A stretch of 64,000 nt of DNA, from NCBI RefSeq assembly GCF_040802235.1, contig NC_133161.1, positions 147,923,121 to 147,987,120 of the forward strand, written 5' to 3'. The DNA is from Manis javanica (Eukaryota; Chordata; Mammalia; Pholidota; Manidae). Of the stretch, positions 55,700 through 64,000 are shown in pieces. Position 1 is the stretch's first letter, and every line of letters starts with the position of its first letter. Position numbers and translations under genes: made by a program. The notes under the pieces are model-generated. The model had not been told where the DNA came from, did not search any database, and was given only the letters and a program-made list of their open reading frames with translations.

Positions 55700-56150
55700 C
55701 GGGTATGAGTTTTAGGGGATAACGGAGATTCCTAAGCTGCATAGGGTTTTGTAAGATGATGCGCTGCCCTGGAATCTCAATGGAATCATCTCATTAAAGC
55801 CAAAGCAGCCACATGGGAGGCGCATTGACCCTGACTTTGGTTGGACTGGAGGCCCTGGGCTAGAAGAGGTCACGAAAGGGCACACCTGCAATCTGCCTGC
55901 AGCTTGAGGCTCGAGATGAGATGCAGCTTGGCCAGGCCAGGGAGGCCTGCAGGCAGGAGGCTCACCCAGCTCCACAGGGGAGGCGGGGCCCTGGCACTCT
56001 ATTAATGAAGCTAAAGACATTGGAATCCAATTGCTGATGGATCATCGCACTCCGGGAGAATTCTCAGCTGCATTGACTCGGCGAGCAGGGGGTATTGTTT
56101 TGAACTTCTGGAGTTAATGAACTATGCCCTGAAATTTACAACTGGGTCAT
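55700..56150. other. Unique block, candidate conserved non-coding element
   Basis: Repeat-free with CTATTAATGAAG, CCAATTGCTGATGG, ATTGTTTTGAAC and AGTTAATGAAC words flanking a GC-richer centre. Regulatory role is inferred. Confidence 0.24.
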
Positions 56151-56769
56151 GTTATGGATTCAGCTCCAGGGCACAACTCTCGGGGGCTGGCACACTCCTC
56201 TGGCCTCTGTGTGGGCCAGAGGCCCTCTGGAATTTGGCTTCTGTACCCCCAGCCCTTCTCTGCAGCCATCAGAAGTAGCCCAGGAAGTCTGCAGCCTCAC
56301 GCGGGCCCCCTGGGCGCTGGACGCCTTGGCTCTTGATCCCTGTTGCAGCTACTACAGCTCAGGACAGACAGCGGAACAGAGGAGCCGAAGCCACAGTGCA
56401 ACCTGATGAGGTTGCTTGCAAGGACTTAGGAAATCAGTTAGTACCTGTGTAGAGAGGGTGGACAATGCGTGGTCTCCAAGACCCTAATTCTGAGCCCCTC
56501 AATTTTTTCCATCTGGACATATCCATTTACTAATGGATTCAGTCCCCAGAGAGTTTTTGTTCCATGAGGGGAAAGGAAACGAGAGTTTATGGCCATCACC
56601 CTCTAATCTTGTCCGGGGATCAGTGGTGTACATACACCTCCACCTAAATTGTGCCCATTCGGAAAGAAAAACATAAAACTAGAAAAGCAAAGGGAGACGG
56701 AGAGATTTTCTACATGTCAAAAGAGTACATAGTGATCAAACAATGAATTATGTATGTATAAATAATTAG
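56151..56769. other. Unique stretch, nothing recognised
   Basis: GC-rich then AT-rich, no gene or repeat identified. Confidence 0.3.
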
Positions 56770-56935
56770 CAAGTTACGACGAGGCTCCCTGTAAAGCCCT
56801 AGGGCAGACCGGCCGCCCCCGTGGGTGAGGCGAGAGTCGCGTTTGGGCCTCTTTCCCGCGCCCCGGCTTCCCGGCCGCGCACCCCAAGGGCGCACCAGCG
56901 GCCTCTTCCTCCTCCTGGTGCCGGCCTGCCCTGGC
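56770..56935. promoter_or_regulatory. Short CpG-dense segment
   Basis: By eye about 16 CpGs occur in about 165 bases, between AT-rich neighbours. It is too short for the usual island length rule but could be a promoter or an exon with flanks. GCCGC and CCCGCGCC words are present. A minus-strand frame (56710-56961) is Arg/Gly-rich with no domain. Confidence 0.35.
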
Positions 56936-57319
56936 TTATTTCGGCCCTGGTTTCCTTCCAATCTTGCTTCTAAATTTGCTCATTCGAAAGCAACTAGTGC
57001 TCTTCTCCCAGCCAGATGCAGGGGCCCCCCTGGCCCCAGGCTCTTCCCTCTTTAGGTTGTGCGTGCCCCTATCACTCGCCTGCCTTAAGGTTTTCTTTTC
57101 CCTGTTTTTCACGGTAACACACCGCGGTGAGTCTTGCCCAGCTTCGCTGTGTATCTCTTGGCCTCATTTGTTGACTCTTTTCTACTTGTCCCGTAACTGT
57201 AGATGCCAAAAAACCCTAAAATTCAGACCTCAAATTCTCTTTGCATTCTGTTTCCTCATGTTTAAAGCTTCAGTTGCCATTTTAAAACAAATGACTGCTA
57301 ATTCTGTAGGTCATCCCTC
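56936..57319. other. Unique stretch, nothing recognised
   Basis: T-rich mixed sequence without a recognised repeat or gene. Confidence 0.3.
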
Positions 57320-57454
57320 TCCCAGGGTGCATGTATTGAGCACCAAGTAAGTACCAGGCACTTTCCACTTCTCAGGCAATACAGCAGCGAACAAAGCATT
57401 CAGTGTTTCCTTCCACAGGGCAACGCTCATTCCGTGGGGAGACAGATAGTGAAC
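57320..57454 (-). repeat. LINE2 3' end fragment
   Basis: 'gtaccaggcactttccactt', 'ctcaggcaatacagcagcga' and 'agacagatagtgaacaaaat' are reversed LINE2 blocks. Confidence 0.75.
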
Positions 57455-57640
57455 AAAATAAACTGTGGCTGAGGCTTCATGCCAGACATTGTCATGATGC
57501 TCTCTGCATATTAACTCATTTAATTGTCACAACAACCCCATATTAAAGGTGAGAAACTGAGGCGCAGCGAGGCTCAGGTGCTTGCACAAGATCACACAGC
57601 TTGTGGGGGCTCAGCCCAGGCAATTTGTCTCTAGAGGCTG
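57455..57640 (-). repeat. MIR SINE
   Basis: Reversed: 'actcatttaattgtcacaac', 'ggtgagaaactgaggcgcag', 'cacaagatcacacagcttgt'. Confidence 0.85.
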
Positions 57641-57769
57641 TGCCCCTCACAGGCGAGCTCTGTGGCGTCTCCACAGAGCAGGTGCATGGTGCCCAGTGCT
57701 TCTTAGAGGAAACAAAGCCGGGGAGAAGGATGGCGTGTGTTGGGGGGAGATTGCGATTTTAGGTAAGAC

Positions 57770-57784
57770 GGGCGGGGGGGGGGC
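57770..57784 (+). repeat. Poly-G tract
   Basis: An uninterrupted run of about ten G follows GGGC; it is prone to sequencing and assembly errors. Confidence 0.85.
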
Positions 57785-57839
57785 AGGACCTAGGAGAATG
57801 TGACTTCTGAGAATGTACCAACTTTGAGGAATCTGGAGA

Positions 57840-58400
57840 AGAGGGAAGTGAACAAGGCCCCAAGTGAGCCGTGGCCTGACTTTCTTAAGAAAGGGCAGTG
57901 AGGTGATTGGGGAAGGAGTGAGGGCCAGAGGGGACCCAAGGGGCAGGTCACTGAGGGCCTCAGAGGCCACCATCCTCCTACTATGAGTACCGGGAGGAGC
58001 GGGCTGATGTCACTGGGCACAGACAGGAGGGCCTGGGGTGGGCATTCGGAGCCCGCTAGGAAGCCGCTATAGGACCCCAGGCGCCTGGGGGTGGGTTGAC
58101 AGCCGAAAACGGGGAGACAGGTGGCTGCTTCTGGGTCTGTTGTGAAGGTAGAGAAAGGGATTCCTGATGGGCTGGATGTGGGGTGTGAGAAAATGGGAAT
58201 GAAAGATGATTTTACCTTTTTTGGCCTGAGAAACAGGAAGAGTGGGGTTGCCACTATCTGAAATGAGGAGGATTTTAGGAAGATTGTGGATTTGGGATTG
58301 TAAATTAATGGGTTCAGCTGTCTGAGGTGTGTATTAGCACGGAAGTGGAGGTGTATGACTGCATACAAGCCTGGAGTTCAGCAAAGAGTCCCGGCCTGCA
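57840..58400. repeat. Ancient interspersed repeat, longer copy of the 2125-2340 family
   Basis: Blocks 'gctaggaagccgctatagga', 'ctgatgggctggatgtgggg', 'gacagccgaaaacgggg', 'gggttcagctgtctgaggtg' and 'caagcctggagttcagcaaa' keep the order of the family whose shorter copy lies at 2125-2340. The 192-codon minus-strand frame here is not a gene. Confidence 0.55.
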
Positions 58401-58479
58401 GACATAAATTGTTTTCAACACAAGAAATGTTCTCTGGACACCTAGCGGAATGTTGTGATTCTCCCCCCCGACCCCTGAG

Positions 58480-58630
58480 TGTTCACTGTCTGTGAGGCTC
58501 TGACTCTAGTGGTTTTCATGCCTCAGATCATGCGATCCTTGCAAAAACCCTGAGATATAGGGAATAGAGTTACCACATTTTACTACTGAGGCCCACTTAC
58601 CCCTGAAAGTGAGGTGCTTACAGTAAGATA
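58480..58630 (-). repeat. MIR SINE, decayed
   Basis: Reversed: 'atgcgatccttgcaaaaacc' and 'ccacattttactactgaggc'. Confidence 0.6.
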
Positions 58631-58984
58631 CCCAGGTAACAAATTCATAGAGCTATTAAAGCAAGAATATCAAGATAACATATTTAAGGTCAAATAATAC
58701 AGGGAATATAATTGTACCCCTCTTACACTTAGAGAATATTTAGACCAAGTTTAACAAGCCTTCTAAAGAAAAAACAGCCTTGAGCTTCTTGGCAGCAGAA
58801 ATAAGGGGAACAGCACGAACACCAGTTCAGCATGAGGGATGAATTTTTCTAAAGTACTTGGTTATTTAATTTTTAAATGACTTCTCCCGGGGGAGTAAAG
58901 TATATTCTTGGAGGAATTCTTAGGAGGCAAATAAGTTATAGAAATGACCAAATTGGTTAGATTAGCTCCTTTTTTCTGTTCACT
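58631..58984. other. AT-rich unique stretch
   Basis: No gene or named repeat; AT-rich with few CpGs. Confidence 0.35.
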
Positions 58985-59140
58985 ATGTTAATCAGTAATC
59001 ACTTATTAAGCAGTTAGACATTTAAGAGGATGAGCTGATGCTATAAGAAACACAAAGGTGTGCCAACAACACTCTTGGCCTTCAAGTGTCTTATGATCTA
59101 ACTTAAAGGTGCAGCATAAGCACCAAAAATGCCCACCGTG
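58985..59140 (-). repeat. LINE2 3' end fragment
   Basis: 'cacttattaagcagttagac' and 'ggccttcaagtgtcttatga' are decayed reversed LINE2 blocks. Confidence 0.5.
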
Positions 59141-59159
59141 AGGCAACCGCAGTGATCAG

Positions 59160-59400
59160 TGCGCAGTGAGGCGTGTGGTCATGGGAAGGGGACCTGAACT
59201 GTAAAGTCAGGCTTCCAGGCTTCAGATCCAGGCACCGTGACTTGCTAGTGCAGAAAGTTTCTTCACTTCTCTGCCAGTTTCTTCTACAACACAGGGGTCT
59301 TGGTTATAGGACTTGCTTCAAGGTGGGGAGTAGTGGGTTCATAATATCCATAACATGCCTAGTCCAGGCATGTTGTAGTCCCTGCAGAAGTGCTGTTAAA
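59160..59400 (+). repeat. MIR SINE
   Basis: 'ttcagatccaggcaccgtga', 'tttcttcacttctctgccag' and tail 'catgcctagtccaggcatgt' keep MIR order. Confidence 0.65.
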
Positions 59401-59419
59401 GAGCAGGGGTAAACCCACC

Positions 59420-59520
59420 ACGAGGAGATCACCGCTTGGTTCAGGGGGAGCTACGTCCACTGTGGGTGATCCAGGAAAGTGTCCCGGAGGCTGTGAGATT
59501 TAAACTAAATCCTGAGCCCC
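59420..59520 (-). repeat. LINE2 fragment
   Basis: 'gatccaggaaagtgtcccgg' and 'gagatttaaactaaatcctg' are reversed LINE2 blocks. Confidence 0.5.
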
Positions 59521-61399
59521 CTCTGTGGGCACACAGGCACTCTCTTGAACTTTATGACTGGCTGATGTCACCAAGGTCTCCACCCCTACCCCCAGGGTGA
59601 CCCTCACCCAACTTTTCAAGCTGTGTCTTCTGGAAGCCACTTCTGGAAGGTGGTGGGATGTAGCCATGACCTTGTTAAAGGCGGTTTAGTTCAGGGAGGC
59701 ACCGTATAGAGCTGAGTGGTTTCACAAGGACCTGGGAGCATCTGAAGCTGCCCACATGACAACTGGGAGAAGGGTTCCTCCTCCCAAATCAGCTCCAAGC
59801 CCATCCTTCCCATGCTTAGACTACAGGCAACGGAGAGAGACGCACAGCAAGAGGGACTGTGTGCAGAATCTGGCTGGTGTCCAGAGCCCGAAGCCGCAGC
59901 CCCAGGACTTCAGGGCCTGGGTTCTGAAACCTCAACCATAAGCCTGGTCATCCCAGCGTGAAACGCTTTGGCTTCTGGGCTCAGAAAGACTGAGAGCCAC
60001 ATACACATGAACTACAGAGCAGAGCCACCGTCGAGTCTGGCCAGTCACTTTGTTGAAACTCAGAGCAGACCTTCAAGAAGAAAAGGTGAGAAGAAGGGCC
60101 TGTCGGAGCCCCAAGTGGGGATGAAACAGGATGCGAAGGGCATATGTGAGAGGGGAGGAAGCCAGAGGGTCTGCAGGGGAGGGGGCTCCTCTTAGCGTTT
60201 TCTGGAGCCCTGAACATGACTGACAGGAATTTTTGTTTTTCCTCATAATATGAACCTGAGAAACTACTGAAAGAGTGGCTGGAAAGGGTGCCTTTGTCAT
60301 TTGGAGGGGAGCTGGTGGTCCGTCTCGGGCGGGGCAGTGCTCCTGTGCGCGGCAGGCCGGCTCTCCCCCCTGCCCTCAATGCTCACAGCACACAGGCCTC
60401 TCATGGCGGTGGGTCCTGCACTCAGGAGTGGCCTGCCCAGCTTGGATTCGTGGAGCAGAAATTTTGTCTGCAGCTCGCTGGAGACAGCTGCTCGGGCGGG
60501 TCTGGGAAACTGGAAGCATATGGGCAGCCGCAGACAGAACTGCTTTCCCGAGCTGGGGAGCTTCTGAAGCCTAGAGCGGCAGCGGCAGCACAGTTAGGGG
60601 CTAACACAGTCTTGCAGAAAGGGATGAGGACTTACCAGACCTCCAAAGAGCTGGGTCACCCCTACCCTGCAGGAGCCAAAGAGGGAGCCATAAAAGGCCG
60701 GTGGGATTGTTCAACTGTTTCCCCTGGAATCAGTTTACCTTCTGGGGACTCTTCTCCCTTCCCCGACCCAGTCCCAATCCCTTCTAGGTGGGCATTATTC
60801 CCGTGGGACTGGGGCAGGGGAAAGAGGATGGTGATCAGGTCTAGCCTGATGGGTTTTGCAAGGGACACTTCTGGCAAGTGGCCCTTCCTTACTGCCCAGT
60901 GGTAGGAAGCCTCACTGAGGGTGAACAAAGCAGGCCAGCCTGGAGCCGGGGCTCGGAGCTCAGTGGGGAGGCCAGGCCAGGGCATTCCGTGGTCTGGGAT
61001 AGAGTGGACTGGCAGGACGGAGAGAGGGAACATGAAACAGGCCTCACGAGGGGATAAGCACCAGCATGAGTGAGGACAAACGCTCGTATGAAGCCCAGGG
61101 TCTGGGCAAGAAGCAGGGCACAGAGTGGAGCCCACAGTCCGGAGCTGGGTGCAGGCAGCGCCAGGACAGGGTCCGTCTGGGATTGTCAGGAAGAACAGAG
61201 GGGGTGCCTGTGACTGACTTCCCTCCTGGACCTCAGAGTGTGGGTGTGGGTCGGCTTACGGGCATGTGGCGGGCAGCTGACACCAGCCAGATTCAAATGC
61301 ACACGCCATGTCTTGAGGGGGTTACGCCTGGCCAGCCAGAATCCCGGCTTCGGCTTCAGAGGGCCGGCCAGCTCCAGGCAGCCCGCTCCCGCCTCCAGC
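59521..61399. other. Unique stretch, nothing recognised
   Basis: About 1.9 kb, GC-rich from 60300. Frames of 205 codons (60288-60905) and 219 codons (61066-61725) have no domain and cross composition boundaries; I treat them as chance. No repeat or promoter is recognised. Confidence 0.35.
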
Positions 61400-61660
61400 T
61401 GTGCCGAGTCAATACCAGTTTTAATTTTATTCATATGCTTGTACTTGTCCCACGCTGCCTCTCCTCAGTGCATACTAATGGGCTCCAGATTGTTTTAAGT
61501 GAAGATCTGAGCAAGACACCTCCCTTCATCTTGTCAAGAGCTGTCATTTCTGACAGTGGTTTTTGGAGTTTCCTTTCTAACAGATTCAATGCAAACTCCT
61601 CCCTACACAGAGCTGCATATGTACCACTGGCAGTGGGCGATTGCAAAGCAGCCTTCATGG
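61400..61660. other. Unique block, candidate conserved non-coding element
   Basis: TTTTAATTTTATTCATATGC (about 61420-61440) is followed by ACTAATGGG, GATTGTTTTAAG and CATATG words, with no repeat. The look is that of an enhancer core; inferred only. Confidence 0.25.
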
Positions 61661-61984
61661 AAAAGCAATCGTCCCTGGCCTCCTGCCCCCACCGTGGCCC
61701 CTGTCAACAGGGAATTCTCCTGTAGGAGGACAGAAGGAATGAAGACGGAGGTGGGTGGAGTTCAGCAGACCTCTCTTAGGAGGTAGGGGACCCCAGGGTC
61801 TCTTTCCTTTGCAAGACTGTTTTGATGATTTTAAATGTCATTTCCATTATTTTCACAGCCAAGAGGCCTTTAACGTTTAGAAGAATGGCTTCATGACCAT
61901 TTCAAATGCCGCTTTAATTCCCACATTTCCCTGTCCATTTTGCACACAAGTGCTATCCATACATAGTTGCTATATAAATTTTCC
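61661..61984. other. Unique stretch, nothing recognised
   Basis: Mixed to T-rich, no gene or repeat identified. Confidence 0.3.
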
Positions 61985-62100
61985 TTTTTAAGTCATGGCT
62001 CTGCTCTACTTAAAAATCTTCAGTGGCTCTGGTGGCATCTCAGGTAACCTTCCTTCACTAGCCCTCTAAGACGTCCCTTCTCCATCCCCCACCATTTCAG
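61985..62100 (+). repeat. LINE2 fragment
   Basis: 'gctctgctctacttaaaaat' and 'cttcagtggctctggtggca' are the LINE2 block that precedes its 3' region. Confidence 0.65.
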
Positions 62101-62424
62101 TCCCGTCCGCCGTTTCCGCCTGTGCCTGCATTACCCAGCCGCAGAGCTGAAGGCCAGCTCCCGGCGTGCTCGGAGCGGCATGGTTCCTAGGGCCAGAGAG
62201 AGGCCGGCCCACGGTCAATGGGTTTGCCATCCCACTGGTGCGAACAGTCTGGATTCATCCTGTACCCTGAGTGCCGAGGGCCTGGGTCATCACCAGATGG
62301 CACCTTTCTACCCCAAGGCAACCATGTGTATTATCTTCATTGTCCTCAAGTCCTGGTTGGTTTAACTTTCTTGGCTCACATAGAATATCTAACTCAAACC
62401 CTACTTCTAATTTTATGGGAGGTG
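62101..62424. other. Unique stretch with a CTCF-like site
   Basis: Mixed sequence with a short GC-richer start. The motif at 62290-62304 is listed separately. Confidence 0.3.
62290..62304 (+). promoter_or_regulatory. CTCF-like motif
   Basis: TCACCAGATGGCACC matches 14 of 15 positions of the CTCF core CCASYAGRKGGCRSY in forward orientation, in repeat-free DNA. Confidence 0.38.
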
Positions 62425-62635
62425 ATAGAGGGCAATATGTAAGAACTGGGGACAAATGGTTCAGTCCTGGTGGTCAGACTTCTTTGCCATTTTGGGCTGG
62501 TTATTTAACCCAATTCTCATTTCCTCATCTATAAACTTAGGAAGATCTTAGAGCCTACTCCCGTTTGTGATGGATCGCTGAGATGACAGATACACAGGAC
62601 AGTTAAGTAGTCAACAAATGTTAGCAGGTGTTACA
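62425..62635 (+). repeat. MIR SINE
   Basis: 'ggttatttaacccaattctc', 'atttcctcatctataaactt' and tail 'tagtcaacaaatgttagcag' keep MIR order. Confidence 0.75.
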
Positions 62636-63724
62636 CTCTTTGTCAGTACTGAGTCAGTCAATGAAACAGGCAAGTCTAACGTAGGCATAGATGGATAGTT
62701 TAAGGTGATTTGACAGTCCCTGTCCTTTCTCAGACACCCCACCCCAGGCAAAAATCAAACAAAACCCTCAAAAGGTCACGTTTTCTTCTCCGAGCTACCA
62801 CTATGCAAGAAGTATTTCAGGTAAAAGCACTACCTCTGGCCTCCTGCTGGCCTGCTGGGGGCTCCCTGGTCATGGGGGACCCCTGTGTGATGGTTAAATT
62901 CCTGGCTGCCAGTTCACTGGGAGTCAAGTGTGGAGAGAAGGCTGGAGATCAGTTCTCAATAGTCTAATGTAAACCTTTATTCAATTTCTGTTCGAAGTAT
63001 GATTCTCTTATCCTCAACATGCCTGTTGTATGCATTGAGGGGATAAATCTCCCATTTATGGAGAGGTGACAGACGTATGAACTACTAAGAGTACAAAAGG
63101 GAACCTGTTGTGTTGAACAGATTTGCAACCAGCCCCCCTCTTTTTAAGCCACCTTCAGCTCTCACTTCCAAATACCTTGTGTCGCCAATTCCTTAGCCTT
63201 CGAAGCAGTGTAAAGCGACTTGTTCCCTGGATTTCCCTTCGTGGGTTAGGATTCGGTGTTCTTCCAACTGCTGGGTGAGGTCTACCGGCCCATTTTGTTC
63301 TTACAGTTTCTTCTCCAGTTCTCAGTCCCCATGGGGTTTTTTTCCCCCAAGCTAAAATAAAGGAAATATGGAATCTGGGAGAGAACAGAGCTAAATATGT
63401 ATGTAAAAGCCTCTGTATTGAACTGGAAACCCCAAATGACAGTCTTTACTTTTTTTTTCAGTGTCTAGTGGAACTGTGAGGAAATTTAATTTTCTTTATT
63501 AAAACTGTACACTTTTTTCTTAGTGCTTAACATAGCTTTATCCTCTTTTTCTTTTTATATATTACAGTTTTATCATCATTCCTAAGTAGCACAGCTACTC
63601 AGGCATTTACAATAGCAGTGATTTACATAGTTGTAGTTACAAATCATATTAACATACATTTAAACTTCCCATTTTCATTCATTAACAAGCTTACAAACCA
63701 TTTAGTTACAAACTCATTTTGGTA
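62636..63724. other. Unique stretch, AT-rich second half
   Basis: No named repeat. 63340-63720 is AT-rich; AATAAA words occur on both strands (plus near 63354, minus near 63497), but no transcript can be inferred. Confidence 0.35.
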
Positions 63725-63900
63725 TATTTCCCCAAGTTTTTATTTTGAAAAATGTCAAACCTGTAGAAAAACCACAATAATAAAATAATCAACAGACTTT
63801 ACATATGAATTTACCAACTGGTGCTCCTTAGCCGCATTTGCGTTCCTGTCCTGCTCACTCCCTGCGCGCTCCGCCCCAGCTCTCTCTGTGTCTGCACTAT
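63725..63900 (-). repeat. L1 LINE 3' end, antisense
   Basis: 'gtttttattttgaaaaatgt' followed by 'caaacctgtagaaaaaccac' and 'tatgaatttaccaactggtg' is the reversed 3' UTR of an old L1, of the same class as the copy starting at 16770. Confidence 0.7.
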
Positions 63901-63934
63901 ATGCACATACGATATGCACAAGCAAATCTCATGA

Positions 63935-64000
63935 TAAATCAAATCAAATCAAATGAATTTTGTGCTTTCCCAGTGCGTATAAGTTATGTTTACATTATAC
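63935..64000 (+). mobile_element. Tigger1-like DNA transposon, start of element
   Basis: After an (AAATC)n patch at 63935-63954, the blocks 'gaattttgtgctttcccagt' and 'gcgtataagttatgtttaca' match the sequence just inside the terminal inverted repeat of Tigger1 (pogo/Tc1-mariner group). The outermost repeat bases seem replaced by the AAATC patch. The element continues past the window, so its length and any transposase remnant cannot be seen. Confidence 0.6.

Noticed and set aside
57790-58368. 192-codon minus-strand frame
   Set aside because: Coincides with an ancient interspersed repeat.
60288-61725. 205- and 219-codon plus-strand frames
   Set aside because: No recognisable domain and different composition along their length; long chance frames are expected in GC-rich DNA.

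Overview
This window looks like nuclear DNA of a placental mammal. I support no protein-coding gene, rRNA, tRNA or CRISPR array in it. The sequence is crowded with old, diverged interspersed repeats: dozens of MIR SINE and LINE2 fragments, antisense L1 3' ends, ERVL/MaLR-type LTR pieces, and mariner, Tigger1-like and MER5-like DNA transposon fossils. CpG is depleted except in a few short clusters, and TG microsatellites are frequent. I see no primate Alu, rodent B1/B2, carnivore tRNA-Lys SINE, ruminant Bov-tA, pig PRE1 or horse ERE copy. That argues for a mammal outside the common SINE-rich references, or for a stretch that escaped them; the species cannot be fixed from this. The window is best read as intergenic or as one large intron.

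Layout. 1-8.3 kb: a GC-rich left edge, a long CATCC tandem array abutting a LINE2 3' end, MIRs, a CpG cluster, an antisense L1 end and a run of LINE2 pieces. 8.3-15 kb: mixed unique DNA, MIRs, G-rich tracts, a MER5-like piece and an ERVL-type LTR. 15-20.4 kb: an AT-rich unique block, a 1 kb antisense L1, a second L1 piece, an unexplained 93-codon ORF and a mariner transposase fossil. 20-34 kb: GC-rich, MIR-dense DNA with the best CpG-island candidate (27.06-27.36 kb) and a GC-box segment ending in a splice-donor-like site (24.84-24.90 kb). 34-45 kb: a TATA/donor-like segment, a 640-base LINE2 fragment, several unique AT-rich blocks that look like candidate conserved non-coding elements, a perfect 157-base direct duplication (40.5 and 41.5 kb) and an LTR. 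45-58.5 kb: a second local duplication of about 217 bases (47.1 and 48.7 kb), two LTR pieces, more unique blocks and a short CpG-dense segment (56.8 kb). 58.5-64 kb: MIR and LINE2 pieces, unique DNA, an L1 end and the start of a Tigger1-like element that runs off the right edge.

No operon or pathway can be described. If the window has a function it is probably regulatory: unique AT-rich blocks, short CpG clusters and three CTCF-like motifs. All of these are inferences from sequence alone. The most concrete unusual observations are the two recent local duplications. All repeat names come from remembered consensus features, not from a database search, so subfamily labels are approximate and boundaries are good to roughly 10-30 bases. 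MIR and LINE2 strands are given as + when the element reads toward its 3' tail on the given strand.
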